DNA of 64,000 bases, from assembly GCA_965197385.1 (NCBI GenBank), contig CBDANA010000008.1, positions 248,001 through 312,000 of the forward strand. Reading direction: 5' to 3'. This DNA is from G963667915 sp965197385 (lineage in GTDB: Bacteria > Acidobacteriota > Vicinamibacteria > Vicinamibacterales > UBA823). Below the pieces are notes generated by a model, which saw nothing but the letters and a program-made list of their open reading frames with translations, was not told the DNA's origin and ran no database searches. Shown here piece after piece: positions 9,289-18,877 of this stretch; positions within the stretch are counted from its first letter, which is position 1; each line of letters opens with the position of its first letter. Made by a program: the position numbers and the translations under genes.

Positions 9289-12200
9289 ATGCCCAGTCGT
9301 GCTTCGTGCCTCTGCGGGTTGGTTGTCCTCGTCACGGCGCTCTCTGCGGGGGTGCCGTCCGCGACGGCTCAGGACAGCTCATCGACCCCCGTTGATTTTC
9401 AACGGGACGTCCGCCCCATTCTGGCGGACAACTGCTTTCAGTGTCATGGTCCCGACCGGAGGACACGGCGGGCGCGGCTCCGGCTCGATACCGAAGAGGG
9501 AGCCTTTGCGCGGCGTCCCGACGGCCACGCAATCGTGCCCGGCGATGCGTCAGCCAGTTTGTTGTATCAGCGGATCACACAGGACGACCCGGAACAGCGG
9601 ATGCCGCCGCCGGCGCTGTCGAACAACACGGTGTCGAACGCGCAGATCGATCTCCTCCGCCGGTGGATCGACGAAGGCGCTGCGTGGGACCAGCACTGGG
9701 CCTTCAAGCCGCTCGAGCGTCCCCAGCCGCCGGCGGTGACCGATGAGGCGTGGATTCGGAACCCGATCGACCGATTCGTGCTCGCCCGGCTCGAGTCGGC
9801 AGGGCTCACGCCAACTCCGGAGGCCGACAAGCGGACGCTAGCGCGCCGCCTCGCCCTCGACCTCACCGGCTTACCGCCCGACCCGGCGACGCTCGCGCGC
9901 TTCCTGAACGATCGTGCCGACCGGACGTACGAACAGTTGGTCGACCGCCTGCTCGAGTCGAATCACTGGGGTGAGCACCGCGCCCGCTTCTGGCTCGACG
10001 CCGCGCGCTATGGCGATACGCACGGCATCCACATCGATAACTATCGTGAGATGTATCCCTATCGCGATTGGGTGATTCAGGCGTTCAACGACAACAAGCC
10101 GTTTGACGAGTTCGCCGTCGAGCAGATCGCCGGCGATCTGCTGCCCTATCCAACGCTGGCGCAGTTGGTGGCGACCGGCTTTCACCGCAACAACATCACG
10201 ACCAACGAAGGTGGCGCCATTCCCGAGGAGTACGAAGCGGTCTATGCCAAGGACCGAGCCGAGACGACCGGCAACGTGTTCCTGGGCCTGACGATCGGCT
10301 GCGCCACCTGCCACGATCACAAGTTCGATCCGATCGCACAACGCGAGTTCTACGCCATGACGGCGTTCTTCTGGAACACGACGCAGTATGTGATGGACGG
10401 CAACATCTCCGGCCCGCCGCCCATCCTGGTGGTCCCGAACGACGCGGATCGTGAGCGCTGGGGCGAGTTGCGCACGGAGGTGGCCGCAACCGACGCCGAC
10501 GCTATACGGCGTGCCACATCGGTGGACGATCCATTCGCGGAGTGGCTCGCGACCGAAGAGCATCGCACTCTCCAGGCTCCGCTCGACCCGTCCGCGCAGC
10601 TAATGACGCTGGTGCTGGATGACGCGAATGCGCCGGCCGTCGAGTACGCGGGCCGGCGGCACGAGGTCGCCCTCCGGTCCGGCGCGGCGGTTGGGGACGG
10701 GCCGCACGGCCAGCCCGCGCTCAGGTTCGGCGACGAGTCGTGGGCCGAGCTGCCGCCGCTACCGCTCGACAGCGACACGCCGTTCTCGATGGCGATGTGG
10801 GTGTTCCATCCCGAGGAGAACGGAAACTTCGCGGTGGCCGGTCAATCCGATCCCGACGACGACGCGCGCGGGTGGAGGGTCACGATCATCGAACGCGGCG
10901 TCGACCTTCGGATGACCGGCGAGGAGACGCCCGATGAGGACCGCCGCCCCTCGATCTACGTGGCGCCGATCAACACGAAGCGGCTGCCGGCGGGGCGCTG
11001 GACCCACCTCGTGTTCAGCTACGACGGCTCCAGCGAGCGCGCCGGCCTGCGCATCTACCGTAACGGCGCGGTGGTCGAGGAGCAGGGGAGCGAGTTCTTC
11101 GACACGGTCGAGGGCAGTATCCGCACAGACCAGCCGTTCGTGCTGGGCCGGGTGCGGACGCGGACGGCGGCGGACAGCGACGAGCTCGAGACGCGGCACT
11201 TCGCGGGCGGCGGCATCGCCGACCTGCGGATCTTCGACCACCCGCTCACGGTGCAGGAGGCCAAAGTGGTCTCGCTCTGGCCGGTGCTCCAACGGGCGCG
11301 CGGCAAGGCTCCGGCGGATCTGGACGCCGACGAGCGCGGCGCGCTTCGGCTCTACTACCTCAGCGTCAAGGACGGTCCCTACCGGCAGCTCGTGGCGCGG
11401 ACACAGGCGATCGACCGGGAGTGGCGCGAGATCCGGCGGCGCGGCAGCGTGACCCGCGTCATGCCCGAACGGTCCGATGCCGAGCCCGAGGCGCGCGTGC
11501 TGTTCCGCGGCATGTATGACCAGCCGCGCGCGCGCGTCGCGGCCGGCGTCGCTGCCGCGGAACCGCCTGGGGCTCGCGCGGTGGCTCGTGGACGACGCGA
11601 ACCCGCTGACGAGCCGTGTGACGGTGAACCGCTACTGGCAGCAAGTCTTCGGCGCCGGACTCGTCCGGACCAGCGAGGACTTCGGCGCGCAGGGCGAGCT
11701 CCCCTCGCACCCGGCGCTCCTCGACTGGCTGGCGGTAGAGTTCAGAGACTCGGCGTGGAACGTCAAGCAGTTCTTCCGCTTGCTCGTCACGTCGGCCACC
11801 TACCGCCAGGCGGCGCAGATGACGCCGGAGAAACTGGAACAGGATCCCGACAACCGGCTCCTCTCGCGGGGGCCGCGATTCCGTATGGATGCCGAGATGG
11901 TGCGCGACTATGCGCTTGCCGCGAGCGGTCTCCTGGTGCGGACGATTGGTGGTCCGAGCGTGAAGCCGTATCAGCCGGAGGGCATCTGGTCGAGGGTGGC
12001 GATGCCGGACAGCAACACGCGCATGTACGAGCAGGATACAGGAGACAAGCTCTATCGGCGGAGTCTCTATACGTTCTTGAAGCGCTCGGCGCCGCCGCCT
12101 TCGATGGACATCTTCAATGCGCCCACACGAGAGCACTCCACGGTGCGCCGCGAGCGGACGAACACGCCGCTCCAGGCGCTGGTCACGATGAACGACCCGT

Positions 12201-12508
12201 AGTTCGTCGAGGCGTCGCGCTATCTGGCGCAGCGTGCGATGCGGGAGGCCGGCAACAACTTCGACCAGCGGCTCGATTTCGTCACCACGCGGCTCCTCGC
12301 CCGTCCGTTCGGCGACGACGAGCGCGCCGTGGCGCAACGGACGTACGATCGGCTGCTCGACGCCTACCTGACGGACACGACCGAGGCGCAGCGCCTGTTG
12401 GCCGTCGGCGACTCGACGTCGGATCCGGCGCTCCCGGTGGCCGAATCGGCCGCCTGGACCATGCTCGCGAACCAGTTGATGAACTTGGACGAGGTCTTGA
12501 ACAAGTAG
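9289..12508 (+). pseudogene. PSD1-type cytochrome (DUF1549/LamG/DUF1553), frameshift and stop
   Basis: ATG 9289 gives a signal peptide (residues 1-25, ending SATAQ). Next come a PSCyt1 c-type haem site (CFQCH, about residues 49-53), DUF1549 (WGEHRARFWLDAARYGDTHG, then GCATCHDHKFDP with a second CxxCH) and a concanavalin-like LamG segment at about residues 440-650. DUF1553 follows, with RNRLGLARWLVDDANPLTS. The frame changes near 11545-11560, where several residues of the usual linker also appear to be missing. An in-frame TAG stands at 12200-12202, where the family normally has NDPQFVEA. These periplasmic proteins are typically paired with a DUF1501 protein, as here. With two lesions it is probably non-functional unless they are assembly errors. 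Confidence 0.8.
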
Positions 12509-12539
12509 TCGCGTCTCCGTCACACCGAGAGGTTCCACG

Positions 12540-14015
12540 ATGCATCCAGTCAGCGAAGCTATTCTGACCGAAACCCGGCGGCAGTTCTTCGGGAAGGTCG
12601 CGAAAGGGATCGGCGGACTCGCCCTAGCGAGTCTCATGGCCGATGATCATGACGCGCTCGCGCTGACGCAGGATGACGCCCCGTTCGGCGGCCTGCCCGC
12701 GCTGCCCCACTTCGTGCCAAAGGCGAAGCGGTGCATCTATCTCCACATGATGGGGGCGCCGCCGCAGATGGATCTGCTCGACTACAAGCCACAAATGAAG
12801 GACTGGAACAACAAGGACCTACCCGAATCAATCCGCCAGGGGCAGCGTCTGACGACCATGACTTCCGGACAGGCGCGCTTCCCGATCGCGCCGTCGGTCT
12901 TCGAGTTCCACCAGCACGGACAAAGCGGGGCGTGGATCTCGGAGTTGCTGCCCCACACGGCGAAAATGGTCGACGACATCGCGATCGTGCGTTCGATGCA
13001 CACCGAGGCGATCAATCACGAGCCAGCCATCACCTTCATCCAAACGGGCCAGCAAATCCCTGGACGGCCGTGCATCGGCGCATGGCTCGCCTACGGGCTT
13101 GGGAGCATGAATCGCGACCTGCCGACCTTCGTCGTGATGAACGCCGAGAAGAGCCACCCGAAATCTGGCGTGCAGGCGATCTCGGCAAAGATGTGGAGCG
13201 CCGGGTTCCTCTCGCCGGAGTACGCCGGGGTGGGGCTGCGCGCCGGTGCCGACCCGGTCCTCTACCTGAGGGACCCCGCCGGCGTCTCGCGTGACGTCCG
13301 ACGGGAGATGCTGGACGGTCTCGGCGAGCTGAATCGCATTCAGCATGCGCAGATCGGCAGTCCGGAAACGCTGGCTCGCATCCAGCAGTACGAGATGGCG
13401 TTCCGGATGCAGATGTCTGTGTCGGAGATGGCCGACCTCTCGAGCGAGCCGGCGAGCACGTTCGACCGGTGGGGCGAGGACGCAAAGCAGCCGGGCAAGT
13501 TCCAGAACGCGGCGCTGATGGCCCGTCGCCTGGTCGAGCGCGGCGTGCGATTCGTTCAGATCTATCACCGCGGGTGGGACGTCCACACGTTCGCGCCAGA
13601 AGTGCTCCCGGCACAGGCCCGGGATGTTGACCGGGCGGCGTGGGCCCTCGTTCAGAATCTGAAAGAGCGCGGCCTGTTCGAAGACACCCTAGTCATCTGG
13701 GGCGGGGAATTCGGGCGAACGATCTACTCGCAAGGCAAGCTGACGCCGACCGACTACGGGCGCGACCACCATCCCCGCTGCTTCACACTCTGGATGGCCG
13801 GCGGCGGCGTCAAGGGGGGCGTTGTCTACGGCGAAACGGACGAGTTCTCGTACAACATCGTCAAGGACCCGGTGCACATCCGGGACTTTCAGGCGACGAT
13901 GCTGCACCTATTCGGCATCGACCACGAACGCTTCACCTTCAACCACCGGGGACTGGACGCCAGGCTCACCGGGGTCGAAGAGCCGGCGCGCGTGGTGCAC
14001 GAACTCCTGGCTTAG
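12540..14015 (+). CDS. DUF1501 sulfatase-like protein, partner of PSD1
   Basis: A 491-residue intact protein starting 31 bp after the PSD1 gene. Residues 12-35 carry a Tat-like leader (TRRQFFGKVAKGIGGLALAS). The body is the DUF1501 fold, related to alkaline phosphatase/sulfatase enzymes: YLHMMGAPPQMDLLDYKP near the N-terminus, a central RSMHTEAINHEPA, and WGGEFGRTIYSQ plus YGRDHHPRCFTLWMAGGG near the C-terminus, which would bear metal-binding Asp and His residues. In Planctomycetes, Verrucomicrobia and Acidobacteriota these pairs are abundant and have been linked to polysaccharide use, without a defined reaction. Its stop codon TAG is immediately followed by CAGCCT (see findings). With its PSD1 partner broken, its role here is uncertain. 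Confidence 0.85.
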   Translation: MHPVSEAILTETRRQFFGKVAKGIGGLALASLMADDHDALALTQDDAPFGGLPALPHFVPKAKRCIYLHMMGAPPQMDLLDYKPQMKDWNNKDLPESIRQGQRLTTMTSGQARFPIAPSVFEFHQHGQSGAWISELLPHTAKMVDDIAIVRSMHTEAINHEPAITFIQTGQQIPGRPCIGAWLAYGLGSMNRDLPTFVVMNAEKSHPKSGVQAISAKMWSAGFLSPEYAGVGLRAGADPVLYLRDPAGVSRDVRREMLDGLGELNRIQHAQIGSPETLARIQQYEMAFRMQMSVSEMADLSSEPASTFDRWGEDAKQPGKFQNAALMARRLVERGVRFVQIYHRGWDVHTFAPEVLPAQARDVDRAAWALVQNLKERGLFEDTLVIWGGEFGRTIYSQGKLTPTDYGRDHHPRCFTLWMAGGGVKGGVVYGETDEFSYNIVKDPVHIRDFQATMLHLFGIDHERFTFNHRGLDARLTGVEEPARVVHELLA

Positions 14016-14065
14016 CAGCCTCACGCGCCAAGAGCTCGGCCCGTACGAAGTCGCCCTTCACCTTC

Positions 14066-14275
14066 ATGGGAGAGCCATCTACGCTCGACAGCGTACGTGA
14101 TCGAGGCGTTAGCCTCTGCGCACAGTGCCGCTACGGTAAGGTTGTGACGTCGGCACGGGGGGCTACCTTCTATCTCTGCCGGCTCTCATTCGTCGATTCG
14201 CGCTTTGCGCGCTATCCGAGCTTGCCGGTCACCTCCTGCAGCGGGCATGTACACCGACCGCCCGACACATCGTAA
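14066..14275 (+). CDS. Small Cys-rich protein, putative metal-binding
   Basis: A 69-residue frame with a CxxC pair (SLCAQCRYGKVVTSARG), a third Cys in TFYLCRLS and a fourth in VTSCSG, separated by FVDSRFARYPSLPV. I recognise this as a small conserved family common in Acidobacteriota and relatives: four cysteines, an FxLC segment and a D/PRFxRYPxLPV segment. It is probably a zinc-binding knuckle of unknown role. ATG 14066 is the best start; no strong ribosome site is visible, so a shorter product is possible. It is alone between the DUF1501 gene and the TolB-like gene. Confidence 0.6.
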   Translation: MGEPSTLDSVRDRGVSLCAQCRYGKVVTSARGATFYLCRLSFVDSRFARYPSLPVTSCSGHVHRPPDTS

Positions 14276-14329
14276 GGATTCGACCTAGAGCCCGTCCACG
14301 CGTGTAAACCAAACGCCCACCTCCTTGTT

Positions 14330-14361
14330 GTAGCGCGGCCTTCAGTGAAGGGCTGCGCTAC
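14330..14361. other. Near-perfect hairpin upstream of a promoter
   Basis: GTAGCGC (14330-14336) pairs with GCGCTAC (14355-14361), and the inner bases GGCCTTC and GAAGGGC also pair almost completely. No T tract follows, so it is not a classical terminator for either strand. It lies directly upstream of the shared 20-nt promoter motif at 14368. Confidence 0.5.
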
Positions 14362-14367
14362 TACGGC

Positions 14368-14387
14368 TTTCCACCTATAATCCGGTG
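14368..14387 (+). promoter_or_regulatory. Promoter-like motif with TATAAT, shared with 21786
   Basis: The 20-mer TTTCCACCTATAATCCGGTG contains a perfect -10 hexamer (14376-14381) inside a short dyad (CCACC/GGTG). It is identical to the motif upstream of the cupin gene at 21786-21805. The ATG of the propeller gene follows 34 nt after the hexamer. No good -35 hexamer is seen at the usual spacing, so a partner activator or a -35-independent promoter is possible. Confidence 0.5.
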
Positions 14388-14414
14388 TTCGCCTTTTTGC
14401 AAGGAGGCAGGATC

Positions 14415-16283
14415 ATGACACGGACGGTCGTAGCTTGCCTGTCGATCGCGGCAGCGATTGGCATCTCCGCAGCTGCGGAATCCACGCTGGGTATCGGTCC
14501 GGCCCCTACTGTTCAGACGCCCTCGGCCCCACAGCAGGTGCTGTTCAACCGGTACCAGACGCCGGTGATGACCGTGTTCATCGCCGACGCCGACGGGACG
14601 AACGAACGTGTACTGGTGCCGACTGACGGGCTGGAATATTCGCCATCGTATTCGGCTGACGGCCAGTGGGTCGTCTTCACGGCCGAGCCCACCGGGCAAG
14701 CGGACATCTATCGCATCCATCCGGACGGGACAGGGCTCGAGCAACTCACCGATGATCCCGCCTTCGATGATCAGGGCGCCCTGTCACCAGACGGGCGGAC
14801 GCTGGCGTTCGTCTCGACGCGCGCACGCGGCACCGCGGACGTCTGGTTGATGGACCTGGGCTCGAGGACCTCCACGAATCTGACCAAGCATGCCTCGGGA
14901 CACTTCCGGCCGAGCTGGTCTCCGGACGGCGCGTGGATCGCGTTCACGTCCGATCGCGACGCACAGCCCAAAGACCTGCCACGGCGCTGGGAGCATCTGC
15001 AATCGACGGGCGTCTACATCGTCCGGGCCGACGGCACGGCTCTGCGACGGCTCACGCGGACGGATGGTGTGGCGGGGAGCCCCGCATGGTCGCCGGATGG
15101 ACGGCACGTGTTGTTCTACGAGACCGACGAGGTCGGGGCGTATCTCGCGAAGTTCGCCCAGGCGCGCACGGAGATCGTGTCCATCGATATCACGACTGGC
15201 GAGCGAACACAGTACACGGCGTCGAACGAGACGAAGCTCTCGCCGGCCTGGTTGTCGGACGGTAGGCTCAGCTACGTCCACCGCTCCGGAGGCGACATGG
15301 GCGGCCTGAGAATCTGGCATCTCAGCCGGCACGTAGATACGGTCATTCAGGGACCCGTGCGCAGTCCGAGCTGGTCGCCCGATGGCGAGCATGTCGTGTA
15401 CGAACGGATCGCGCGGCTCGGATCCCCCGAGCACCTCATTCCGACGTTCAGCCCTGATGCCGAGTTCGAGCTGTTCCTGAGCGAGTCCTTCGCCTGGTTT
15501 TCTTCGGACGGCGAGCAACTGCTCTACAGCCAATATCCGCTCGGAATGTCTGATGCGACCGGGCTCGACTTCTCGGATGCCATGAATACCAGCATCGAGA
15601 TCATGAGCGCTGATGGAACCGGCAAGACCACGCTCTTTCACCGAGAAGGCTTCAGCGCGTTTTCCGGTGTGTGGTCACCTACCGGCGATGAAATTGCGCT
15701 GTCGGTCGGACGCTACTTCCGGGCGGCCGGTCTACCGCCGGCGCAGATCGGTCTGATCAAGCCTGACGGCTCGAATTTTCGGCTGATTGTGGATGACGAG
15801 ATGAACAACGGCTTTCCGAGCTGGGCTCCAGACGGCGACCGCCTCGTCTTCAAGCGCGGCCGCCAGCTCGTCGTCACGTCGCTTGCCGATGGTGCGGTCG
15901 TGCCGCTCACCGACGCCTCGTACTACAGCAACTTTCCACAGTGGTCGCCAGACGGCGACCGCATCATGTTCACCGCCAATCGCGACGGCGATTTCGAGCT
16001 CTACACGATCCGGCCTGACGGGACCCAGCTCCGGCGGCTGACCGAGGTTCCCGGCCATGATGCCCACTCGACCTGGTGTGCCGACGGCGACTGGATCGTC
16101 TTCTGCAGCGCGCGCACGGGGTTCAAGGATGAGATGGCGCTGTACGACACTGTGCCCCAGCCGTACGGCGAGATCTTCACGATGCGCGCTAACGGCTCGG
16201 ATGTGCGGCAGCTGACCGACAACAAGTGGGAGGACTCCAGCGCCGTCTGTGACCCTCACGTCCAGCGTGATCGTGCACCCTGA
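14415..16283 (+). CDS. Secreted TolB-like PD40 beta-propeller protein
   Basis: A 622-residue protein. ATG 14415 has an excellent ribosome site (AAGGAGG, 8 bp upstream) and opens a signal peptide (MTRTVVACLSIAAAIGISAA). The remainder is about a dozen PD40/WD40-like blades, each with an SPDG-type turn: SYSADGQWVVF, LSPDGRTLAFVSTRARG, SWSPDGAWIAFTSDRD, and so on to CADGDWIVFCSARTG. Such propellers resemble the C-terminal part of TolB and act as periplasmic or extracellular binding modules; no catalytic domain is attached. It is preceded by the 20-nt promoter motif and is the first gene of a short plus-strand pair with the next small secreted protein. Confidence 0.8.
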   Translation: MTRTVVACLSIAAAIGISAAAESTLGIGPAPTVQTPSAPQQVLFNRYQTPVMTVFIADADGTNERVLVPTDGLEYSPSYSADGQWVVFTAEPTGQADIYRIHPDGTGLEQLTDDPAFDDQGALSPDGRTLAFVSTRARGTADVWLMDLGSRTSTNLTKHASGHFRPSWSPDGAWIAFTSDRDAQPKDLPRRWEHLQSTGVYIVRADGTALRRLTRTDGVAGSPAWSPDGRHVLFYETDEVGAYLAKFAQARTEIVSIDITTGERTQYTASNETKLSPAWLSDGRLSYVHRSGGDMGGLRIWHLSRHVDTVIQGPVRSPSWSPDGEHVVYERIARLGSPEHLIPTFSPDAEFELFLSESFAWFSSDGEQLLYSQYPLGMSDATGLDFSDAMNTSIEIMSADGTGKTTLFHREGFSAFSGVWSPTGDEIALSVGRYFRAAGLPPAQIGLIKPDGSNFRLIVDDEMNNGFPSWAPDGDRLVFKRGRQLVVTSLADGAVVPLTDASYYSNFPQWSPDGDRIMFTANRDGDFELYTIRPDGTQLRRLTEVPGHDAHSTWCADGDWIVFCSARTGFKDEMALYDTVPQPYGEIFTMRANGSDVRQLTDNKWEDSSAVCDPHVQRDRAP

Positions 16284-16342
16284 AGCCTGGCTGTCCAACC
16301 CTGTGTCTAAGGTTAGAGACCGACATCGAGGAGGACCGACCG

Positions 16343-16834
16343 ATGCGTAGCGTTCCCGCGCCTGCTCGACTCGTCGTCACGGCCGCGCTCATGCTGGCGA
16401 CCTTCGCGCTCGGCTGGGGGCTCGCGCAGAGCGGTCTGGTGAGTGTGAGCGACCCGCCACCGCTCACCGAGTTGGAAGCCCGGTTTGCGGGGCGGATGAC
16501 CAATGTGGTCTTGGTCGGCCAGTTCACGGTGACCGGTCGGGAAGGCCGGGGACTGCGCGAGGACCGCTACGAGATTGCGAGCGTGACGAAGGTGGGTGAC
16601 GATCGATGGCGGTTCGTGGCGCGGATCGTGTACGGATCCGTAGACGTCGACTTGCCGATCACGGTGACGATGGTCTGGGCGGGTGACACGCCGATGATCA
16701 CGATGACCGACTTCAACATTCCCACGCTCGGCACATTCACGGCGCGGGTCCTCTTCTACGGCGACCGCTACGCCGGGACGTGGCAGCACGACGAAGTCGG
16801 CGGACACATGTTCGGGCGGATCGAGGCGCTGTAA
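16343..16834 (+). CDS. Small exported protein of unknown function
   Basis: A 163-residue protein with GAGGAGG just upstream of ATG 16343. Residues 10-28 are a hydrophobic signal or anchor (LVVTAALMLATFALGWGLA). The mature part is beta-rich (VVLVGQFTVTGREG, DDRWRFVARIVYGS, GTFTARVLFYGDRYAGTWQH), consistent with a small lipocalin-like or DUF-type barrel that binds a ligand. I do not recognise a named family with certainty; similar proteins occur in Planctomycetes-like genomes. It follows the propeller gene by 59 bp and could be cotranscribed. A MITE-A copy lies 31 bp downstream. Confidence 0.6.
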   Translation: MRSVPAPARLVVTAALMLATFALGWGLAQSGLVSVSDPPPLTELEARFAGRMTNVVLVGQFTVTGREGRGLREDRYEIASVTKVGDDRWRFVARIVYGSVDVDLPITVTMVWAGDTPMITMTDFNIPTLGTFTARVLFYGDRYAGTWQHDEVGGHMFGRIEAL

Positions 16835-16865
16835 GCCGGCCAACGTTCGCCGAGTCGCCGCCTAA

Positions 16866-17053
16866 CAGCCCGTGGTGAAAGTCGTGCGCCGCACCGAGAC
16901 CCCTCTAAGGTTAAGCCAAAGCCGCGACCGTCCCGAGGGAGGCGCGAGGAGGGAGCATACCGGGAGTATGCGACCCATCGTGGACAACGCCCAGCGCCGC
17001 CCATGGCGGGATGCATCGGCGGTCGGATGCAGCGGGACGTTCACCACGGGCTG
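16866..17053. repeat. MITE-A copy 1 (full length)
   Basis: A 188-bp element with terminal inverted repeats CAGCCCGTGGTGAAAGT... and ...ACGTTCACCACGGGCTG. It is flanked by CTAA (16862-16865) and TTAA (17054-17057), both fitting a YTAR target. The interior matches the other copies (for example CCCATCGTGGACAACGCCCA). It carries no gene. Confidence 0.85.
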
Positions 17054-17263
17054 TTAACGGCCGCGGCGTTACGAAGACGCCGCTCTAAGTCCCGATCCTT
17101 CAGTACTTAGAGCCTTCCAGGGTGTTTCTGATTCCTCAGGTTGACCGTCCATGGGCACGGGCGCCCGTGGTGCGCCCACGGGCTGGTCGGTCGGACCTGC
17201 CGCGAAAAGATCGAACGACGGGTGTCCGATCCGGCCGCCCAGGACGATAGGTATGTGAGAGGT
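17054..17263. other. Intergenic stretch between two mobile relics
   Basis: About 210 bp between MITE-A copy 1 and the 80-bp palindrome. It has a GC-rich inverted repeat around GGGCGCCCGTGGTGCGCCC (near 17158-17180). No gene or clear promoter is seen. Confidence 0.4.
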
Positions 17264-17343
17264 CTAGCAAGCTGCTGAAAAAGTCCGTGGAATGGGATCG
17301 ACAGATCGATCCCATTCCACGGACTTTTTCAGCAGCTTGCTAG
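17264..17343. repeat. 80-bp perfect palindrome of two IS ends
   Basis: Two 38-bp arms, each starting CTAGCAAGCTGCTGAAAAAG, are perfect reverse complements around a 4-bp centre (CAGA). The first 45 bp after CTAG match the left end of the IS5/IS1182-type element at 60302 with two differences (CAAGCTGC for CAGGCTGG). It therefore looks like a minimal non-autonomous derivative, or two left ends joined head to head. CTAG is present at both outer edges. Confidence 0.85.
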
Positions 17344-18107
17344 AAGCGTACCAGGACGCATTGGCTCTCCTGTCGCGATCTGGCCAGCTCAAAGGTGTGA
17401 GGGTCGAGATCAGAAGAGGTAGTCTGGCGGCTGGTGCGCGGGTCATCAAGGCCATCGGGGCCCTTGGCGTCGAACTCCTGGGCCTCATCAGCAACGAGTA
17501 TTTGTTCGACCAGGACATCGAGCAGGTCATCGATCGAATCTTCGCCACGTATCCAGAGATTCGCTACTTTCAGGTCGGCAATGAGATCACCACGATCCTG
17601 CCGACATCCGGACCAACGATAACCATCGAGCGATACATGGCGGTCTTCCAACGCATCTACGACCATGTCCAGACCCGCTATCCCGGGAGAGCCATTCTGC
17701 TGACGCAGTCCACACTGGGCTCTGGTCTGTACGGCCCGACAGAGCTGGAGACAATGGCAGCGCTTGGATTGGCGGACATGGATCCCACCAAGGTCATCAT
17801 TGCCATCAACGACTACGAGCCGCAGTCCGCCACTCAGTACGTCGGACTCCTTGGCAGCACACTGCGGCGGCATCGAGTCTGGGTCACCGAATCTGGAGTC
17901 GCCAACCCGGATGCTCACATTGGGTTCGTGCAGGGCAGCTATCCACTGCTGCGCAACTATCTTCGGGCCGAGAGAATCTACTGGTTCGTCACATGGGGCG
18001 GCGACTCCGAGAGTGACACAGACTTCAGCCTGATCAAGAACCCAGGCAGCTACCCGGATTACTGGACGAGCCCGCTGTTCAGGCTCCTGACCGGATCGAG
18101 CAATTAG
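17292..18107 (+). CDS. Truncated clan GH-A glycosidase-like protein
   Basis: A 271-residue frame. The first 17 residues (MGSTDRSHSTDFFSSLL) come from the 80-bp palindrome, so the native N-terminus is lost. The rest looks like the later strands of a (beta/alpha)8 barrel: YFQVGNEITT with an Asn-Glu pair as in the acid/base position of clan GH-A glycosidases, IIAINDYEPQ, and RVWVTESGVANPD with a Glu suited to the nucleophile. The C-terminus ends with WTSPLFRLLTG. The family usually also needs the first three barrel strands, which are missing, so activity is doubtful. The promoter, if any, would have to lie in or before the palindrome. An outer-membrane-like gene follows 17 bp downstream. Confidence 0.6.
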   Translation: MGSTDRSHSTDFFSSLLEAYQDALALLSRSGQLKGVRVEIRRGSLAAGARVIKAIGALGVELLGLISNEYLFDQDIEQVIDRIFATYPEIRYFQVGNEITTILPTSGPTITIERYMAVFQRIYDHVQTRYPGRAILLTQSTLGSGLYGPTELETMAALGLADMDPTKVIIAINDYEPQSATQYVGLLGSTLRRHRVWVTESGVANPDAHIGFVQGSYPLLRNYLRAERIYWFVTWGGDSESDTDFSLIKNPGSYPDYWTSPLFRLLTGSSN

Positions 18108-18124
18108 TTTAGTAGGACGCGTAC

Positions 18125-18850
18125 ATGACGCTCCGACGGCTTGCCTTCGTGTCGACGCTGGTCCTAGTGCTGCCGGTGAGCCTTGCCGCCCAGCAGCCGC
18201 GGCAAGCAGATTCGCCCGGCCAGGGCGGGGGCGGCACCTACCTGAAGCTGGGTCTGGCCCACTGGCAACGAAACATCTTCGGCAGTCAAAGCCTCACGCG
18301 GTGGAGGGGAAATCTGTTCGGCTCCGACTTCGACCTGACGAGCGCCGCCCTGGAAATCGAAACCTACTTCGACCGGCCGCACCTTCAACTGTCTGGCTGG
18401 TCCCTCGGCTACCGCAAGGACGCCCTGCGGTACAGCGATTCCGGTCACATGGTGCACGCCGGACTGTTCCGAAGCTTCAATCTCGCCGTGTTCGAGCTGC
18501 GGACCAGTGGCGGGGTGGAATGGGGCGTGCCGTCACTCAATTTCGACACCACCGTGTTCGACGACCGCGATGATGGCATCGTCAAGTACAACCATATCTT
18601 TCCCGTCAAGAACGCCGACATCCCATTTATCGGAACGAAGAGGGACGGCGCTGTCTATCCGTTCATCGAGCTCAGTGTGGTCCAGCGGCCGGGGCGATTC
18701 CTTCTCGAAGGCGGCATGCGGATCAACATTGTGGGATTCCGGTTCGATGACTTCGAGGTCGACGCCGCGGACGAGATCAGGTACGCCTTCACCGAAAAGA
18801 GGGTGTTGATGCCCTACCTGTTCGTCAACCTTGGCCTTAAACTATTTTAG
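18125..18850 (+). CDS. Secreted, outer-membrane-like beta-barrel protein
   Basis: A 241-residue protein with a signal peptide (MTLRRLAFVSTLVLVLPVSLAA, cleavage near AAQ). A Gly-rich linker and alternating polar/apolar strands follow (LKLGLAHWQRNIFG, HLQLSGWSLGYRKD, FLLEGGMRINIVGFRF). It ends in a terminal Phe (LFVNLGLKLF), the classic last strand of an outer-membrane barrel. It does not match a family I can name. It begins 17 bp after the truncated glycosidase gene, so the two may have formed a polysaccharide-related operon before the truncation. The stop TAG is followed directly by CAGCCT. Confidence 0.6.
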   Translation: MTLRRLAFVSTLVLVLPVSLAAQQPRQADSPGQGGGGTYLKLGLAHWQRNIFGSQSLTRWRGNLFGSDFDLTSAALEIETYFDRPHLQLSGWSLGYRKDALRYSDSGHMVHAGLFRSFNLAVFELRTSGGVEWGVPSLNFDTTVFDDRDDGIVKYNHIFPVKNADIPFIGTKRDGAVYPFIELSVVQRPGRFLLEGGMRINIVGFRFDDFEVDAADEIRYAFTEKRVLMPYLFVNLGLKLF

Positions 18851-18877
18851 CAGCCTAGCGACCGACCTCCCCACTGA

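Noticed and set aside
7547..12202. TAG recoding to explain the internal TAG codons
   Set aside because: Other genes use TAG as a terminal stop (for example ftcD), and the same genes also carry frameshifts.
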